Positions 61,641-64,000 of a stretch of DNA of 64,000 nucleotides are shown here, one piece after another. The DNA is from Thalassobius sp. I31.1 (GTDB lineage: Bacteria > Pseudomonadota > Alphaproteobacteria > Rhodobacterales > Rhodobacteraceae), in assembly GCF_003031585.1 (NCBI RefSeq), contig NZ_PWAA01000033.1:1-64000 (forward strand), written 5' to 3'. Position 1 is the first letter of the stretch; each line of letters opens with the position of its first letter. The notes under the pieces are model-generated. The model was not told the origin of the DNA and did not search any database. It saw only the letters and a program-made list of their open reading frames with translations. Made by a program: the position numbers and the translations under genes.

Positions 61641-62849
61641 TCAGGCTCCTTTAAGTTCGTTCACGGCGCGCGCGATCCGCGCACAGCCTTCAGTCAAATC
61701 AGCGTCAGAATAGGCATATGACAGGCGGAAATGCCCCGGCAGACCAAAGGCCCGGCCCGGAACAAGTGCAACATTGCCCTCATTCAGAATGTATTCGCAG
61801 ACGTCCGCGTCATTTTCGATAAGTTTCCCGCCAGATGTCATGCGGCCAAACAGCCCTTCGCAGTTCGGATAAACGTAAAACGCACCACCCGGCACTTCGC
61901 AGGTGATCCCGTCTACCGCGTTCAAAGCATCGACAACCATATCGCGACGCGCCCGGAAGGCGTCACAACGTTCCGCCAGCAGGTTCTGCGGGCCGATCAG
62001 GGCTTCCAGAGCGGCAGCCTGAGAAATCGAAGACGCACCAGAAGTACACTGCCCCTGGATCGCGGTCATCGCTTTGATCAGTTCAACCGGGCCAATGCCC
62101 CAGCCCAGACGCCAACCAGTCATCGCGTATGATTTTGACACCCCGTTCACAATCAGCGTGCGATCCGCCAGATCCGGTGCAGCCTTGCGGAAAGACGTAA
62201 ACGGCGCATAGGTGATATGCATGTAAATCTCATCCGCGATCACCCAGACATGCGGGTGCTTGCGCAGAACTTCCGCCAGCGCCTCAAGATCTTCACCAGA
62301 ATACATCGCACCGGACGGGTTGCCCGGTGTGTTCAGCATCAGCCAGCGGGTTTTATCGGTGATCGCCGCTTCCAGCGCATCCGGTGTCAGGCGAAATCCC
62401 TGATCCGCACCACAAGGCACAGTGACCATATTGCCCTGACAGAAATCAACGATATCCGCATAAGACGTCCAATAGGGCGCGGGCATGATGACTTCATCCC
62501 CTGGGTTCACCGTCGCCGCAAAGGCGTTGTGAATAACCTGTTTCGCACCAGTCGACACCATGATTTCCGCAATCTCGGGACGGAACCCACAAAAGCGTTC
62601 CGCATCCATGGCAATCGCGTCACGCAGGGCAGGCTTACCAGCGGTGGGCGGGTAACCTGTGTCACCGGCCAATGCGGCTTTATGTGCTGCTGCGATCACG
62701 TTTTCCGGTGTCTTAAAATCCGGCTCCCCCGTGCCAAACGTCAGCACCGGATGCCCTTCGGCCTGACGGGCGCGTGCCGCCTCTGAGATTTTCACAATCT
62801 CGGACAGTTGCAGCGATGCCGCGCGATCTGATCGGATAAGTTCAGCCAT
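61641..62849 (-). CDS. Class I/II PLP aminotransferase (aspartate/aromatic/2-aminoadipate type)
   Basis: This 402-residue fold-type I enzyme has the PLP Lys in NGVSKSYAMTGWRLGWG and LNTPGNPSG. The fold matches aspartate aminotransferases. It lies three bases after gcdH's upstream end and just after a saccharopine-dehydrogenase gene, so an amino-donor role in lysine-type catabolism (2-aminoadipate) is suggested but unproven. Start MAELIRSD at 62849, AAAGGG upstream. Confidence 0.9.
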   Translation of the reverse strand: MAELIRSDRAASLQLSEIVKISEAARARQAEGHPVLTFGTGEPDFKTPENVIAAAHKAALAGDTGYPPTAGKPALRDAIAMDAERFCGFRPEIAEIMVSTGAKQVIHNAFAATVNPGDEVIMPAPYWTSYADIVDFCQGNMVTVPCGADQGFRLTPDALEAAITDKTRWLMLNTPGNPSGAMYSGEDLEALAEVLRKHPHVWVIADEIYMHITYAPFTSFRKAAPDLADRTLIVNGVSKSYAMTGWRLGWGIGPVELIKAMTAIQGQCTSGASSISQAAALEALIGPQNLLAERCDAFRARRDMVVDALNAVDGITCEVPGGAFYVYPNCEGLFGRMTSGGKLIENDADVCEYILNEGNVALVPGRAFGLPGHFRLSYAYSDADLTEGCARIARAVNELKGA

Positions 62850-62851
62850 GT

Positions 62852-63916
62852 TCAACCCTTTGCGGCGTAAAGGCCGCCTGTTTTTGTCGCAAGGAATGCC
62901 TCCAGCGGGATGTCTTCCTGTTTCAGGAACCCCTTCGCCGGCAGCACGCCATCACGCACCATTTCAATCACGCCCACCACGCTTCCCGCAGTGGTCCAGG
63001 CAATGGCGGTGCGCATCTCGCCTGCGACCTCAATCGGGCGGTATCCGCGCACGAATTCCTTACGCTGCATCCGCCCATCCGCCATGCCTTCTGCGGCAAC
63101 ATGAACGTAAACAACATCATCCTCAACAGGTGGTTTGGCGTTCACAAGGATTTCACCCGCCTCTGCACGGCGGTCGCGCATCAGCAGTTCATGGAAGAAA
63201 AAATTCATCTGATCCATATGGCCCGGGTAGCGCATGGTTTTATAATCAATGTTATCGACTTTACCCAGGTAAGTGTCACACATGGTGCCCAGCCCGCCAG
63301 AGGTCGTGAAAGCTTCCAGTTTCACACCGTCGATATACAGCATTTCCAGCCATTCCATCGGTGAAACCCATTTGCGCTCACCACCCTCGATGACCTCGCA
63401 ATCGTTCAGATATTCATTCACCACACCTTCCGGCGACCAGTTGAACGCATAGCCCATCAGGCCCGTCGGGTTCTGCGGCAAGGCACCGACGCGCATTTTA
63501 CAGCTGCGGCAGTCATCAAACTGTTCAATCAGATCCGCGCCAACAATCCCGATAAAGCCCGGTGCCAGGCCACATTGCGGCGCCATAAGGCCTTTGGAGG
63601 TCTTGGACAGCTCAATAATCGCCTGGGTCGTTGGCACATCTTCCGTCAGATCGAAATAGTGAATACCTGCCGCATGGGCCTCGCCCGCGATTGCGGTGTT
63701 CAGGTGATAAGGCAGGCAGGACAGAACCGCGTCAACTTCACCAAACAGGGTGCGCAGGTTGGTTGCGTCAGACAGATCCAGCGCCTGGGTGGCAAAAGGG
63801 AAATCACGACCGCCAAGGTTCATATCCACGCCGGTCACCTCAAACCCAGCCTCTTTCAGAAGCGTCGCTGCCAGTGTGCCAACCTTACCCAGACCAAGTG
63901 TCGCGATCTTTTTCAT
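62852..63916 (-). CDS. Saccharopine dehydrogenase family protein
   Basis: This 354-residue protein has the N-terminal dinucleotide motif TLGLGKVGTLAATLLKEAG, the second strand GVDMNLGG, CLPYHLNTAIAGEAHAAGIHYFD and APQCGLAPGFIGI. The family includes saccharopine and lysine 6-oxoacid-type dehydrogenases. With gcdH, an aminotransferase and E1 in one strand run, a role in lysine breakdown is likely. It is the first gene of the visible run; its upstream 84 bases show no clear terminator or operator. Confidence 0.87.
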   Translation of the reverse strand: MKKIATLGLGKVGTLAATLLKEAGFEVTGVDMNLGGRDFPFATQALDLSDATNLRTLFGEVDAVLSCLPYHLNTAIAGEAHAAGIHYFDLTEDVPTTQAIIELSKTSKGLMAPQCGLAPGFIGIVGADLIEQFDDCRSCKMRVGALPQNPTGLMGYAFNWSPEGVVNEYLNDCEVIEGGERKWVSPMEWLEMLYIDGVKLEAFTTSGGLGTMCDTYLGKVDNIDYKTMRYPGHMDQMNFFFHELLMRDRRAEAGEILVNAKPPVEDDVVYVHVAAEGMADGRMQRKEFVRGYRPIEVAGEMRTAIAWTTAGSVVGVIEMVRDGVLPAKGFLKQEDIPLEAFLATKTGGLYAAKG

Positions 63917-64000
63917 GCCATATCCTTATGCGCAGATTTCCGTTCTGACGTGACGATAGCAATTGCCCCTTCATGCTGAAATAACTAAGTTCGCAATAAT

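Noticed and set aside
63917-64000. Possible Lrp or other operator beyond the saccharopine gene
   Set aside because: Too short to judge and no clear dyad.
1-64000. CRISPR arrays, tRNA/rRNA genes, insertion sequences
   Set aside because: No direct-repeat arrays, cloverleaf or rRNA segments (other than the 17-base match) and no transposase frames were seen by eye.

Overview
The window looks like a chromosomal segment of a marine alphaproteobacterium of the Rhodobacterales (Roseobacter-type). Reasons: GC is moderately high, Shine-Dalgarno sites are strong (GGAGG), and family markers fit this group: an NDUFA12-like complex I subunit, DUF2155, DUF1467, DUF3572, PleD, RutR, a non-pyrrolysine MttB and glutaryl-CoA dehydrogenase. 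The window is densely coded, with no gene-free stretch above 300 bases. I saw no rRNA, tRNA, CRISPR array, transposase or integrase. Taxonomy is inferred from gene content only.

Layout. 0.1-4.3 kb: an RND efflux pair whose membrane-fusion gene is cut by an in-frame TAG. 4.4-5.2 kb: an M48 metallopeptidase lipoprotein. 5.3-15.1 kb: an acyl-CoA synthetase, then a reductive pyrimidine-degradation locus (NCS1 permease, dihydropyrimidinase, a small Cys-rich protein, an M20 carbamoylase, a RutR-type regulator with a near-consensus operator, PreA and PreT). 15.3-21.6 kb: housekeeping genes (accBC, aat, DUF2155, MlaD, NDUFA12, RidA, clpX, clpP). 21.8-23.4 kb: an H-NOX sensor overlapping a diguanylate cyclase. 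23.5-26.0 kb: a non-Pyl MttB methyltransferase and a HAD phosphatase. 26.1-29.8 kb: a MarR regulator and a 1064-residue self-sufficient reductive-dehalogenase-like fusion. 29.8-33.8 kb: DUF3572, a PleD-like cyclase with an altered first receiver, and an ECF sigma / EF-hand / metal-sensor-like locus.

33.9-42.7 kb: DUF983, NUDIX, a DMT transporter, a desaturase with DUF2061 and a divergent XRE regulator, a small phosphatase, PCu(A)C copper chaperone genes, rpmB and AsmA. 43.0-43.7 kb: a gene of lower GC with two CxxCG motifs, preceded by long inverted repeats. 43.8-51.8 kb: a cytochrome c with a Cu-type small protein, nitroreductase, an HDAC-like amidohydrolase, two more M48 lipoproteins (one frameshifted), an EI24/CysZ-like protein, methylmalonyl-CoA epimerase, a response regulator and a 39-residue pilin-like mini-protein. 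51.9-64.0 kb: a Tat-exported multicopper oxidase, aspS, pabC/pabB, then a minus-strand lysine/2-oxoadipate-type catabolic set (FabD-like protein, fused alpha/beta 2-oxoacid dehydrogenase E1, glutaryl-CoA dehydrogenase, aminotransferase, saccharopine-dehydrogenase family).

Cooperation. PreT/PreA, dihydropyrimidinase and the carbamoylase form a complete uracil/thymine-to-beta-amino-acid route with uptake and RutR-type control. H-NOX plus GGDEF, and the PleD-like protein, point to c-di-GMP signalling. MttB and the dehalogenase-like fusion both belong to corrinoid-using families. Saccharopine dehydrogenase, the aminotransferase, E1 and GcdH can be read as lysine to crotonyl-CoA. Three separate loci handle copper. 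The least ordinary items are the dehalogenase fusion, the degenerate signalling domains, a two-copy composite hairpin element, and a 17-base match to the 16S rRNA 3' end just after the dihydropyrimidinase gene.
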